From: Erwinia oleae
Lineage (GTDB): Bacteria; Pseudomonadota; Gammaproteobacteria; Enterobacterales; Enterobacteriaceae
Direction of reading: 5' to 3'
Length of the DNA: 50,759 nt
NCBI RefSeq assembly: GCF_000770305.1
Contig: NZ_JNVB01000022.1
Span: 1-50,759 of the forward strand
The translations under genes and the position numbers were made by a program. The notes under the pieces were generated by a model. That model was not told the DNA's origin. It saw only the letters and a list, made by a program, of their open reading frames with translations, and ran no database searches. Below, piece by piece: positions 1-8,342 of the stretch. Numbering within the stretch: the first letter of the stretch is position 1; every line of letters starts with the position of its first letter.

Positions 1-360
1 CTGCTGGTGCTGGGTATCGCATCAACGGCCGCGATGGCTAACCACTACCGCAACCAGTTGACTCAGGCGAAAGCGGAAACTGAGCAGGCAAAGCAGAACC
101 AGAAGCAGGCAGAAGCCATCACCAGTAACGTGATTACTGCTGTCACCCTCTTCAATGACATCGCGAAGACTACCCATGATAAGAAGCAACAGAACAATGA
201 AGAGAGCGAAACGCGTGTTGTATATATTAGGGAAGCGCTTAAAGGTGATGCCTGCGCTGTTCAGCCTGTTCCTTCTGCCGCTGTTGACCGCCTGCGGGAG
301 CACAGAAACAAAATACGTTCCGGCTCCGGCAGTGCCGATACCAGCCGATCTGCTGGCTGA
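1..360 (+). CDS. Phage Rz-like inner-membrane spanin subunit, 5' end outside window
   Basis: The frame is open from the first base and reads a hydrophobic stretch (LLVLGIAST) followed by a charged, Gln/Lys/Glu-rich coiled-coil-like region (about residues 15-75). This is the layout of Rz: an N-terminal membrane anchor and a periplasmic helix. Rz pairs with the outer-membrane lipoprotein Rz1 to fuse the two membranes at the end of phage lysis. The assignment rests mainly on architecture and on the Rz1 lipoprotein nested in another frame over its 3' half, a hallmark of Rz/Rz1 pairs. The start codon lies upstream of the window. All neighbours to about 7.08 kb are phage genes. Confidence 0.75.
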   Translation: MLVLGIASTAAMANHYRNQLTQAKAETEQAKQNQKQAEAITSNVITAVTLFNDIAKTTHDKKQQNNEESETRVVYIREALKGDACAVQPVPSAAVDRLREHRNKIRSGSGSADTSRSAG

Positions 361-493
361 CTGTGAAGTGCCGCCAATACCTGACCCGATGACATACGGT
401 TACAGCCTTGAACTGAACGAGAAGCTGCTTACGTCTGTAGAGAACTGCAATCAGGATAAGGCGGCGATAAGGGATATAGTGAGGCACAAATAA
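248..493 (+). CDS. Phage Rz1-like outer-membrane spanin lipoprotein
   Basis: The ATG at 248 starts an 81-residue protein with a short hydrophobic signal peptide and the lipobox LLTAC (Cys about residue 16), followed by a Pro/Ala-rich stretch. This matches Rz1, which is lipidated and bound to the outer membrane. The gene starts inside Rz in another frame and runs 133 bases beyond the Rz stop, an overlapping arrangement well known for Rz/Rz1. The frame is open upstream (ATGs at 155, 176 and 197), but only the 248 start puts the signal peptide at the N-terminus. AAGGTG just upstream can serve as ribosome binding site. Confidence 0.8.
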   Translation: MPALFSLFLLPLLTACGSTETKYVPAPAVPIPADLLADCEVPPIPDPMTYGYSLELNEKLLTSVENCNQDKAAIRDIVRHK

Positions 494-557
494 AGATTAA
501 ATGGATCATATATTGGACGTAAGAAAAAAGCCGCCTAAAGTGACGCCATCAATTTTA

Positions 558-818
558 CTAATCTTTTTTACTTAGAAGTGCAGCAACCTTTTTTATAAGG
601 CGCTCTTGGTAATCGTCAGGAACATGGCCTTCAAAATCTATTTTTCCCTGCTTTTCTGATTCAGTTACATAAACATCGCCTAATAAACCTGGTTCGCCAT
701 TCATACTATTGATTGTGGTCGACAGCACTGTTACAGCCACTCTCAAAGCATGTAGTTCAAGATATATATCATCTTGATTGGACTCAAGGTTGGCAATTTG
801 ACTTTTTAGGTCAGACAT
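558..818 (-). CDS. Hypothetical protein, 86 aa, antisense within prophage
   Basis: This small soluble protein begins MSDLKSQIANLES and has an amphipathic, probably coiled-coil N-terminal half (residues 1-40). The C-terminus is Lys-rich. A good ribosome binding site (GAGGAA) lies just upstream of its ATG on the minus strand. It sits between the lysis genes and the small terminase gene, facing them, where lambdoid and P2-like prophages often carry small accessory genes. I do not recognise a family and cannot assign a function. Confidence 0.6.
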   Translation of the reverse strand: MSDLKSQIANLESNQDDIYLELHALRVAVTVLSTTINSMNGEPGLLGDVYVTESEKQGKIDFEGHVPDDYQERLIKKVAALLSKKD

Positions 819-860
819 AAGTATTCCTCATTGGTTGAAGTAAAACATCACAAGGTTTAT

Positions 861-1358
861 ATGGCAAAGCTCACCGACAAACAAGAGCTGTTTGCCCGTG
901 AGTTCATAAAAGATCTCAACGCCACTCAGGCGGCCATTAGGGCGGGATACAGCGAGAAGTCATCCCGCAACCAAGGCGCCAGGATGATGGCAAATGATGA
1001 CATTTTGAAACGTATTGCTGAACTAAATCAGGAACGGTTAGAGCGCGTCCGGGTTGATGCTGATTATGTACTTAGGCAGGCAGTAAAGCTTCATGAGCGA
1101 TGCATGCAGGAAGTTGAGCCAATTACGGATCGTCGTGGTGAAGAAATAACGGACGAGCAGGGCAGGACGGTATATGGCTTTAATGCAAAAGGTGCGGTAG
1201 CGGCTCTCAAGCTCATCGGCGAGCACGTCACTGTACAGGCATTCAAGCAGCAAACGTCAACTGAGATAACTGGTGCTGATGGCGCGCCGGTTAGGATAGA
1301 CGTTACCAGCATGACAGCTCAGGAAGCAGAATCAGTTTATAAGAAAATGATGGGGTAA
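861..1358 (+). CDS. Phage terminase small subunit
   Basis: The 165-residue protein starts MAKLTDKQELFAREFI and continues with LNATQAAIRAGYSEKSS, the N-terminal helix-turn-helix signature of the Terminase_2 small-subunit family. These proteins recognise the packaging site of concatemeric phage DNA and recruit the large subunit. The C-terminal half is mixed and acidic and ends MTAQEAESVYKKMMG. I chose the ATG at 861 because the motif starts there and CAAGG lies upstream. The longer frame from a TTG at 831 adds residues without family character. The partner large terminase at 1676 is truncated, so packaging must be dead. Confidence 0.9.
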   Translation: MAKLTDKQELFAREFIKDLNATQAAIRAGYSEKSSRNQGARMMANDDILKRIAELNQERLERVRVDADYVLRQAVKLHERCMQEVEPITDRRGEEITDEQGRTVYGFNAKGAVAALKLIGEHVTVQAFKQQTSTEITGADGAPVRIDVTSMTAQEAESVYKKMMG

Positions 1359-1359
1359 A

Positions 1360-1379
1360 AGGGGGCCGCTCCGCCCCCT
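1360..1379 (-). terminator. Rho-independent terminator of the DUF1508 gene
   Basis: AGGGGGC (1360-1366) pairs with GCCCCCT (1373-1379). Read on the minus strand the stem is followed by TTTT, and it lies just downstream of the minus-strand gene ending at 1403. On the plus strand there is no T tract, so it mainly serves the minus-strand gene. Confidence 0.65.
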
Positions 1380-1402
1380 AAAGGTGCAAGTTTCATTTGG
1401 TG

Positions 1403-1588
1403 TTAAGTGTTATCGCGAATATCTTCCGTTGAGGCATTATTCTTAACAGAACTGATCCCGTTTAACGCCCCCTGCTTGCTTGCGTACATTTCACTCGTTG
1501 CGATAACTTCACCGTTAGAAGCTTTGAGTACGAAATAGTACTTCTGATTTTGAGCAGTACCGCTTTTATTCAAAACGTAAAATCCCAT
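1403..1588 (-). CDS. DUF1508/YegP-family small protein
   Basis: This 61-residue protein carries a single YegP-type repeat: YYFVLKASNGEVIATSE, then KQGALNGISSVKNNA. YegP-family proteins are usually two tandem copies of this unit (about 110 aa); single-copy versions are common in prophages and bacteria. The biochemical role is unknown. GGAA lies upstream of the ATG, and the gene is followed by its own terminator. It lies antisense between the two terminase genes, so it is probably an independently expressed cargo gene. Confidence 0.8.
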   Translation of the reverse strand: MGFYVLNKSGTAQNQKYYFVLKASNGEVIATSEMYASKQGALNGISSVKNNASTEDIRDNT

Positions 1589-1675
1589 CTTTCAAATTCC
1601 CAGAGTATGCCGTCGGTTAACGGCTTTTTTAGTATGGCGATAAAACGAAAGTAAAAATCCAAACTGGATCAAAAT

Positions 1676-2224
1676 ATGCCGCTTCCTTTCCCCTTCAACT
1701 TCAAGAAACCGGACTACGCTCAGGTTTTTGAGTGGCGGATGGAGAGGCTACAACGTATTCGTGCCAATCCTGAGATACTGCCTGCGCTGAAGGCGTTTTA
1801 TCGCAACAACCCAGCGCAATTCATCATTGATTGGGGCATGACCACCGATCCACGTAACCTCGACTACGGATTGCACGTAACAATCCCCTTTCTGCTGTTC
1901 CCTAAGCAGGAAGAGTGGATTGATTGGATAATGGATCGACGCCGCAGCATGGAGAATGGCATCACCGAGAAAAGCCGCGAAATGGGGCTTAGTTGGACGT
2001 CTATCGGATTAGCTTGCTCGCTCTGCCTGTTCAACAAAGAAATGGTAATTGGTTTCGGCTCCCGCAAAGAGGAGTACGTAGACAGTACCGGTGATCCAAA
2101 GGCGCTTTTCTGGAAAGCCCGTAAATTCGTTGAAACGCTGCCTGTTGAGTTTCGTGGTAGCTGGAATGAGAAGAAGCACGCTCCTTATATGCGTGTGGAG
2201 TTCCCTGATAACCGGGCGCGATAA
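1676..2224 (+). pseudogene. Phage terminase large subunit, N-terminal fragment
   Basis: The N-terminal part of a TerL ATPase/nuclease is recognisable: [24 protein letters not shown] and the region around [14 protein letters not shown], which corresponds to the adenine/Walker area of these packaging motors. Only 182 codons remain where about 500-600 are expected. Homology stops near 2207-2220, where the sequence changes to a baseplate hub gene in another frame. The rest of TerL, the portal, capsid, sheath, tube and tape-measure genes are missing. The fragment cannot package DNA. Confidence 0.85.
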
Positions 2225-2927
2225 CCCGACCGACACTTACATCCTGATTCAGGCCATTGACGGTCATCAGGCATTTGTGGCCGCGAAGGTCAACACAACA
2301 CTGGCGGCGGGGTACACGGTGGCAGATTTACATGCGGCCACGATGCAGAGCTTCCAGCCATTTGGTGTGACGCAGGGAATTACTGCTCAGATGCCGGACA
2401 CTGTATTCCCTCGCGGGCGTGTGATGTATGGCATGGCGCGCGACGTGATGAGCAACGTGGCTGACCAGTGCAATGCCAACTGGCAGATTGTGGATGGTCA
2501 GGCGCAGATGGTCAGCACTGATAGGTACATCCATGAGGCGATCGTGCTTAACAGCCGTACCGGACTTATTGGCATGCCTCAGCAGACCATGGGCGCTGGC
2601 GTTAACGTGCGGTGCCTGATTAACCCCAACATTAGAGTTGGCGGTCTGATAGAGCTGGACCAGGCATCTGTGTACCGCTCGGAGCTATCCAGTGACGAAG
2701 TGCAGCGATCGGGTGGTCGGATTTTTGAGACCGAAAATAACGGGAATCTGAGCGTCAACGGAACACTGCAACAGCCCGCAAGTATTGCGACCGATGGCGT
2801 GTATATCGTCCAATCCATCAGTTATACTGGTGATACACGCGGGCAAGCCTGGTATATGGATTTGATGTGCAGCGCCAGAGGTTCCGCAGACCTTCAAACT
2901 AACACGGCACTTAATAGGACTTTTTGA
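2220..2927 (+). pseudogene. Phage baseplate hub-like protein, C-terminal fragment
   Basis: From the deletion junction the frame reads NPTDTYILIQAIDGHQAF and runs about 235 residues to a TGA at 2925-2927. Its content (RVMYGMARDVMSNVADQ, then VNVRCLINPNIRVGGLIELD) and its position just before the spike and wedge genes fit the gpD/gp27-like hub proteins at the base of contractile tails. The N-terminus is lost. The frame stays open upstream into the TerL fragment, so a chimeric ORF from an ATG at 2091 exists, but those residues are an out-of-frame reading of TerL. The family call is by context and general resemblance. Confidence 0.65.
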
Positions 2928-2928
2928 C

Positions 2929-3285
2929 GTGAAATTAAAATTTGCGCTGGCTCTATCCGCTTTCATTATTACATCATTGCCGATGATGGCTTTAGCTAAT
3001 TCTCAATGCGGGCCTTTTGAGTTGGGTACGAGCCAGCAAAATGACGGCTGGGCACGCATAAATGGCATCAAGCCAGTTAGCCAAAAAGTTACGTTCCTTA
3101 AGCAGCAGGGCGATTACGATAACATTAAAATGCAATGGATGGTTCCCCGCAACGATTACCCTGGCTTCTACGGCATGGACTACGTAAAGCGCAGCGGGAG
3201 GGCCGTACTTAATGTTGAGGCTTTACGCAGCAACACGGATCAGCCGCGGCATTTTGGTTCTTTTGATTGCATGAAGATCAACTGA
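2929..3285 (+). CDS. Small secreted protein encoded in the phage tail region
   Basis: The 118-residue product has a signal peptide (MKLKFALALSAFIITSLPMMALA, cleavage expected near ANS) and a mature domain of about 94 residues with two cysteines (SQCGPF and SFDCMKI), which could form a disulfide in the periplasm. The GTG start follows the hub stop codon by one base, so the gene is probably translated with the hub gene. Proteins like this are common as cargo next to prophage baseplate genes. The function is not known and I do not assign one. Confidence 0.75.
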   Translation: MKLKFALALSAFIITSLPMMALANSQCGPFELGTSQQNDGWARINGIKPVSQKVTFLKQQGDYDNIKMQWMVPRNDYPGFYGMDYVKRSGRAVLNVEALRSNTDQPRHFGSFDCMKIN

Positions 3286-3406
3286 CATTTTATTAGTACG
3301 CCACGAACATCTGCGTATCATCAGATTTCTTTAACATTTCATGGCGACCACAGAGAAGAGCATGTTATATTTGCGATTGAAAAAATAACAACCTCTGGGG
3401 TTTTAA

Positions 3407-4636
3407 ATGGACGGAATTTACCTAATCCTAATCATATTTGGTGCTGGAGCTTTATGCGCTGCGTTTGCTACATACAAAATATTAAACAGCAAAAGTTCTG
3501 AAAAAATAAAAAGAATTGAATCCGAAGCTAGGAGGTTGATAAACGAAACGATTGAAGAAAAAGATGAAGCTATTGAACGGTATAAAAACCGTGATGTCCT
3601 TCGAGAGGCTGAACACGGAAAGCTTTTATCTGAGCTAAATAAAACTATAGAGTTTCACAGAGATAGAAGTAAATCCATTTTCAGTAAGGCTGTTGACTTT
3701 GCCTTTGATTTTGAAAAGGTCTTTAAGGATCAGCATCAAAATGCTCAAAATGAAATTCAACGTGTGTTGGACGACGCTTATCGTTTCAAAAAGAAAACAT
3801 TACTCAGCTCTGTTTCTCTGAGGAATTTTGAGAAAAAGCTTGAGGATATTAAGAAAGAAATCATTATATATAAGTCATTAATAACCCGGTATGATTATTT
3901 CGAACTTGTCGATAATTCTGATTGGAATTCCATTGAACGGGAGTTTCGCGATAAGGTTTTAGCTCTTCAGGCAGCCCAAGATGAGCGTGAAACCCAGAAT
4001 GAGATTAAGCGTCAAATGCGTGAAGAACGCCAAAGGGCTGAAGAGCTTGAGAGACAACAGTTGGAAGCTGAAGATAGAGAGCAAGAGCTTGAGGCTCGTC
4101 GTAAAGCTGTAGAAGAAGCATTGCTGGCTGCTGATGAAGAGCATCAATTTGAGCTTGAGGAGACACGCCGCATGCTTGAGCAAGAAATTGAAGAAGTTCA
4201 TAAGCAATATGAACGCGCTAAGTCATTGGCACAAATGACCAAGCAGGGCCATGTTTACATAATTTCAAATATTGGCTCGTTTGGAGAAAACGTATTTAAA
4301 ATTGGCATGACTCGACGATTAGAACCTTTAGATCGTGTCAGTGAACTAAGCGGTGCAAGCGTGCCGTTTGAGTTTGATGTGCATGCAATGATTAGTTGTG
4401 ATGATGCGCCAGCTTTGGAAGCTAAACTGCATAATCTGCTTAAATCTGACCGCATAAACAAAGTAAATTTGCGCAAGGAATTCTTCAAAACCGATCTGAA
4501 TAAGATTATCAAATGTGTAGAGGATAATCATGGTCAAGTTGATTACGTTTCTGATCCCGCTGCTCTTCAATACTATCGCTCCATGGAAATAGACGACGAA
4601 CAATATTCTGATGAAAAAAGTTCATTGGTTTTATAG
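3407..4636 (+). CDS. Membrane-anchored DUF4041 and GIY-YIG (T5orf172) nuclease, SNIPE-like
   Basis: The 409-residue protein has an N-terminal transmembrane helix (about 4-26), a long coiled coil (about 30-90) and a DUF4041-type region (about 95-200). A second, highly charged coiled coil follows (about 195-275), then a C-terminal GIY-YIG domain of the T5orf172/MUG113 type. That domain shows HVYIISN at about 283, FKIGMTRR at about 298, a later Glu in the ALEAKLH segment and a basic end. TM plus DUF4041 plus GIY-YIG is the layout of SNIPE, a recently described membrane nuclease that cuts phage DNA during injection. The gene sits among tail genes with its own terminator, so it behaves like a moron. 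Defence is an inference from architecture. Confidence 0.8.
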   Translation: MDGIYLILIIFGAGALCAAFATYKILNSKSSEKIKRIESEARRLINETIEEKDEAIERYKNRDVLREAEHGKLLSELNKTIEFHRDRSKSIFSKAVDFAFDFEKVFKDQHQNAQNEIQRVLDDAYRFKKKTLLSSVSLRNFEKKLEDIKKEIIIYKSLITRYDYFELVDNSDWNSIEREFRDKVLALQAAQDERETQNEIKRQMREERQRAEELERQQLEAEDREQELEARRKAVEEALLAADEEHQFELEETRRMLEQEIEEVHKQYERAKSLAQMTKQGHVYIISNIGSFGENVFKIGMTRRLEPLDRVSELSGASVPFEFDVHAMISCDDAPALEAKLHNLLKSDRINKVNLRKEFFKTDLNKIIKCVEDNHGQVDYVSDPAALQYYRSMEIDDEQYSDEKSSLVL

Positions 4637-4655
4637 GTCATAAATTAATAAAGTA

Positions 4656-4678
4656 AACCCGCTTCGGCGGGTTTTTTA
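4656..4678 (+). terminator. Rho-independent terminator after the SNIPE-like gene
   Basis: AACCCGC (4656-4662), loop TTCG, GCGGGTT (4667-4673), then a run of T. It separates the cargo nuclease from the spike gene that starts at 4690. Confidence 0.9.
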
Positions 4679-4689
4679 TTGGAGCAAAT

Positions 4690-5442
4690 ATGCCAGTTTC
4701 CTCACAATCACAGGCTGGCGGTGAATCGCAGGCCTATAAAGCGCTGTCAGATTCCATCTTCTCCATGCTCCGTGTCTCAATGCCGGGAATTATCGAATCA
4801 TTCGATCCTATCGCCTGCACCTGCACTGTTCAGCCAGCTATTAGCGGGCAGGCCGCAGATGAGGCAGGTAATTTCAAATCGGCTCCGCTTCCTCTTCTGC
4901 TCGATGTGCCGGTAATTTTTCCGCGTAGTGGGGGATGCACGATAACCTTTCCGGTGAAGGTTGGCGATGAATGCCTGGTCATTTTTTCCGATCGCTGTAT
5001 CGATTTCTGGTGGCAGAACGGAGGAGTTCAGGAGCCGGTAGACCCACGGCAGCATGACTTGTCAGATGCGTTTGCCATAGTCGGCCCGCAGTCGCAAGCA
5101 GCCGTAATAGGCAACATCAGTACAACCACAATGCAGATGCGCACTGATGACGGTGCGGCTTATATCGAAATTGATCCTAACAGTCGCTCGGTGAACATCG
5201 TCGCGCCGGGCGGCCTGAGTGTCATAACTCCACTGGCAAACTTCAGCCAGGCTGTGACCATCAAGGGCATGCTGACGTGGATGGGCGGCATGATCGGCAG
5301 TCTGGCTACCGGCACCGCCGCCAAAATAACCGGCGCAATCGAGTTTATCGGTACGCTTAAATCGAACGGTAAAGACATCAGCGACGCTCACACGCATAAC
5401 GGCGTTCAGAGCGGCAGCGGCAACTCAGGTAAGGTGAACTGA
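4690..5442 (+). CDS. Phage Gp138-type baseplate spike protein
   Basis: The 250-residue protein has an N-terminal OB-fold-like region of the Gp138/gpV type: MPGIIESFDPIACTCTVQP, then LLDVPVIFPRSGGCTITFPV and VGDECLVIFSDRCIDFWW. A repetitive beta-helix-like middle follows (about 135-220), and the C-terminus is SDAHTHNGVQSGSGNSGKVN, typical of membrane-puncturing spike tips of contractile tails. GGAGCAAAT precedes the ATG. The last base of the stop codon is shared with the next gene, showing one transcription unit with the gp25-like and J-like genes. It is full length. Confidence 0.88.
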   Translation: MPVSSQSQAGGESQAYKALSDSIFSMLRVSMPGIIESFDPIACTCTVQPAISGQAADEAGNFKSAPLPLLLDVPVIFPRSGGCTITFPVKVGDECLVIFSDRCIDFWWQNGGVQEPVDPRQHDLSDAFAIVGPQSQAAVIGNISTTTMQMRTDDGAAYIEIDPNSRSVNIVAPGGLSVITPLANFSQAVTIKGMLTWMGGMIGSLATGTAAKITGAIEFIGTLKSNGKDISDAHTHNGVQSGSGNSGKVN

Positions 5443-5795
5443 TGCGATACAGACGCGAAGATGCGGATGGTGATTACACCTTCGGCCAGGGTGATGATAC
5501 CTGGCTAATTAACTCTCCCGAAGCTGTGGCGCAGGCTGTCAAAACCCGGTTCCTTCTCTGGTACGGTCAGTGGTTCCTCGACACCAAAGAGGGTACGCCG
5601 TGGGTTCAGTCAGTGCTCGGCAAGCAAAAGCCTGAAACCTATAACCTTGCCATTCGAAAGCGAATTCTTGAAACGCCTGGCGTAAATTCAATTACTGCCT
5701 TCGACACCAATCTTAATACCTCATCCCGCCGCGTGATATTCACGGCGACCGTTGACACCAACTACGGAACGACGACAGTCACAAGCGAGGCATAA
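5442..5795 (+). CDS. gp25/gpW-like baseplate wedge protein
   Basis: The protein has 117 residues with YTFGQGDDTWLINSPEAVAQAVKTRFLLW and KEGTPWVQSVLGK, the compact fold of the gp25-like wedge subunits that start sheath assembly on the baseplate. Length and position between spike and baseplate J gene are as in Mu- and P2-like phages. The ATG overlaps the preceding stop (TGATG) and the stop is immediately followed by the next ATG, so the three genes are translationally coupled. Confidence 0.85.
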   Translation: MRYRREDADGDYTFGQGDDTWLINSPEAVAQAVKTRFLLWYGQWFLDTKEGTPWVQSVLGKQKPETYNLAIRKRILETPGVNSITAFDTNLNTSSRRVIFTATVDTNYGTTTVTSEA

Positions 5796-6995
5796 ATGGC
5801 TTTGAACCTCGACACGCTGGGGTTATCGGCAACGGTAACCGCCCAGGGGATCAGCGCGCCCGATTACCAGACAATACTCACCACCATCACGGGTTATTTT
5901 CAGCAGATTTATGGAACGGACGCTTACCTTGCACCAGACAGTAAAGATGGTCAGATGGTCGCGCTGGTTGCTCTGGCTATCCACGACAGCAATAACACGG
6001 CCATTCAGGTTTATACCTCTTTCTCTCCTTCCTCGGCCTTGGGTGACGCTTTGACGCGCAATGTGAAAATCAACGGCATTACGCGGAAATCAGCCACCAA
6101 ATCTACTGTGGATTTGACGCTAACCGGCACGGCCGGCACAACCATCACTAACGGATCAGTAAAAGACCAAAACGGCGTTATCTGGAACCTCCCCCCCAGC
6201 GTAACTATTGATGCGGGAGGATCGGTAACTGTCACGGCCACCTGTGCTAATTCTGGTGCCGTGGCAGCGGTAGCGGGCAGCATCAGTCTGATTAATACTC
6301 CCACGCGCGGCTGGACGGCAGTTTCTAATGCCAGTGCGGCCACGGTAGGCACCGCAGCAGAAACAAACGCTCAGCTACGCGTGCGGCAATCTCAGAGCGT
6401 CGCGATTCCTGCGCTGACGCCTTTCGAGTCCGTTGATGGTGCGATTGCAAACGTAACAGGCGTGACACGGCACAAGCTGTATGAGAACGATTCTGGCTCT
6501 GCCGACAGCGATGGTATTTCTGGTCACTCCATTGCGGCAATTGTGGACGGTGGTGATGTGACGGAAATTGCGCAGACCATCCGTGGCAAAAAAGGCCAGG
6601 GCGTTGGTACTTACGGTTCGACAACGGTTAATGTACCGGATACTTACGGCAACCCTCATGACATCAGCTTTTCGCGTTCGGTTAACGTACCGGTTTACGT
6701 ATTTATAGCACTAAAAGTATTTAGCGGTTATACGACACAGATCGGAGAGCAAATCAAAAAGGCCGTTGCCGATTATATCAACAGCCTGACGATAGGTGAT
6801 GACGTCCTGCTCAGCCGGATTTATTCACCAGCAAACCTGGGCGTAGTGAGCGGTGGTAACAGCAGATATTACGACATCAACTCGCTGGCGATCGGCAAAT
6901 CAGTTGCAACCACATCGGCCTCAAACATCAGCATCGCCTTTAATGAATCAGCGTCCTGCAATGTGGAAAATATCGCCATTACGGTGACGTCATGA
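5796..6995 (+). CDS. Baseplate J/gp47-family protein
   Basis: The 399-residue protein is a complete member of the Baseplate_J family, which forms the wedge periphery of contractile tails. It shows the N-terminal YFQQIYGTDAYLAPDSKDGQMVALVALAIHDS region, the central beta-rich Thr/Val/Gly stretch (about 100-190), the RVRQSQSVAIPALTPFESVDGAIANV segment and the C-terminal QIKKAVADYINSLTIGDDVLLSRIY region. It starts directly after the gp25-like stop. Its stop overlaps the DUF2612 start (ATGA). Nothing suggests inactivation, but the rest of the tail is missing. Confidence 0.9.
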   Translation: MALNLDTLGLSATVTAQGISAPDYQTILTTITGYFQQIYGTDAYLAPDSKDGQMVALVALAIHDSNNTAIQVYTSFSPSSALGDALTRNVKINGITRKSATKSTVDLTLTGTAGTTITNGSVKDQNGVIWNLPPSVTIDAGGSVTVTATCANSGAVAAVAGSISLINTPTRGWTAVSNASAATVGTAAETNAQLRVRQSQSVAIPALTPFESVDGAIANVTGVTRHKLYENDSGSADSDGISGHSIAAIVDGGDVTEIAQTIRGKKGQGVGTYGSTTVNVPDTYGNPHDISFSRSVNVPVYVFIALKVFSGYTTQIGEQIKKAVADYINSLTIGDDVLLSRIYSPANLGVVSGGNSRYYDINSLAIGKSVATTSASNISIAFNESASCNVENIAITVTS

Positions 6996-7077
6996 GCAAA
7001 TATATCGATCTGATTACTAACTATCACAGGGGCATGCCTCTGTTTGTCGATCATGTCGATCTGTCAACCCGGCCGCT
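6992..7077 (+). pseudogene. DUF2612 phage tail protein, N-terminal fragment
   Basis: Reads MSKYIDLITNYHRGMPLFV and then about ten more residues (DHVDLSTRPL), like the start of DUF2612 proteins that follow baseplate J genes in such tails. After about 28 codons the family resemblance ends, and in another frame a pyridoxamine-phosphate oxidase C-terminus begins. This marks the right-hand break of the prophage remnant. Confidence 0.75.
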
Positions 7078-7389
7078 GTCGAATCTGTCAGCGAGCAGGA
7101 GTCTGAGGAGGCATGGGCCTCTCGCTCCCGGGATGCCCAACTGGCCACCTTGTGCTTTCAGCAGAGTCAGCCGCTGGCTTCTGAGGCGGCGCTTGAAGAG
7201 AAACTGCATCAGGCGCAAAGGGATAATGCCGGTAAACCCATAGAAAAACCCCCTCGCTGGGGAGGCCTGCGCGTCATACCCCGTTCAATTGAGTTTTTAA
7301 CCTTCCGGGAGAATCGCCTGCATTTACGCGAGTACTATACCCGTTCCGGGCAGCAGTCAGACTGGGAAAAGCAGCTGCTTCAACCCTGA
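7078..7389 (+). pseudogene. Pyridoxamine 5'-phosphate oxidase (PdxH/PhzG-like), C-terminal fragment
   Basis: About 100 codons match the C-terminal half of PNPOx enzymes: RSRDAQLATLCFQQSQPL (compare SRPRDSQIGAWVSKQSS in PdxH), then KPPRWGGLRVIPRSIEF, ENRLHLREYYTR and the terminal QLLQP. The FMN-binding N-terminal half and the start are gone, replaced by phage sequence. Whether the ancestor was pdxH or a PhzG-type paralogue from a secondary-metabolite cluster cannot be told from the fragment. It is not functional. Confidence 0.85.
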
Positions 7390-7941
7390 GTCTGTCGGCG
7401 CTGTGTGCGATTCGCCTCAACGCCGCCGCGAAAAAGTGCCGGCCGCGGTGGGGCAGGGAACGCATGTTGCGCGCTGAACGCTCCTCGCTTCAGCCACTAC
7501 TGAGGTGCCGCAAACGGGCGAAATCATGCGTATTTAAGGTAACGCCGAATGGATTCAGGCGGTGGTCGGAAGCGAGGTTTTACACGTTAGAGATATTTGT
7601 GCGATAAATAACCATTAAAAACAGTAAAATCATGACCAACATGGCGCCTTTTAAATCGAAACAGAGAACACAGGCGTGGCGATAAATTGTTTTCAGGCAC
7701 CTTTTCTCGCCTGACGTGATTCTCCGCTCGACCGCGCATCAGACTCCATCTTGTCATGCTGCGGGGACGTGACGTAAAAGAAATTCAAACCATCCGTACC
7801 CCTGAGCCAGGTAGTGAAATTTTCATCAGACTGGAATGCCGGGGCTGACAAGCGCTCTGCGCTCAGGATGAGCGGTGTTTTTTTATACCGGTACTGACTG
7901 TTTAAAAACGATGATTGAGCAACAGACAGATCTGCCCTGCG
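7390..7941. other. Gene-free decayed stretch
   Basis: No credible complete gene is present. One coding-like patch on the plus strand (about 7756-7848) reads MLRGRDVKEIQTIRTPEPG and on to a stop, without start signals or recognised family. The stretch lies between the PdxH-like fragment and the IS91 remnant and looks like residue of past insertions. Confidence 0.5.
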
Positions 7942-8340
7942 TCAGGGCGGCACGTACCGCATCAGGCTGATATTCCGCGCATGCGCTTTAAGGGCCTGCA
8001 CATTAAGACCCGCGATAGCACGACGGTAAGACAGGGGCCCGCATTCAAACGGATCGCGACGCAGGAGCTGCTTACTCAGCTCACACCTTCATCACCGCCG
8101 TGGGTTTCTCCATCCCCAGCGTACTGTAAACCTGTAGCCGTTTTTCGCCGCATACGCGGTTGGGCAGAAAACCAAAATATCGCACCATCCGGAAGTGCTT
8201 CTCCGGGATATGCTGCTTCAGGCGTGCCATCAGAAAGTCCTGTACTGCCTCTACGGTGAAAAGAAGTTTGGCGGGGCAGGGTGTATGCATGGGACAGAGT
8301 ATAAAACGGAGCTCCGGCCATGCAAACTCCCGAAGCTGCG
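7942..8340 (-). pseudogene. IS91-family transposase, C-terminal remnant
   Basis: On the minus strand the sequence reads FLMARLKQHIPEKHFRMVRYFGFLPNR and VYSTLGMEKP. After a frameshift near 8060 it continues LLRRDPFEC...YRRAIAGLNVQALKAHARN, then ISLMRYVPP and a stop. This is the C-terminal region of IS91-type Y2 (HUH) rolling-circle transposases, including the DPFEC metal-site segment with its second CxxC partner altered. The catalytic Tyr region and N-terminus are missing and the frame is broken, so it is inactive. IS91-type elements can carry along neighbouring DNA, which is relevant to the effector gene 300 bp away. Confidence 0.8.
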
Positions 8341-8342
8341 CG

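Noticed and set aside
2091-2219. Apparent N-terminus (ATG at 2091) of the baseplate hub frame
   Set aside because: These codons are an out-of-frame reading of the terminase fragment; hub-like residues begin only after the deletion junction.
6183-6215. GGAACC inside the baseplate J gene as a Hrp box
   Set aside because: No CCACNNA at 15-16 bp; chance occurrence within coding sequence.
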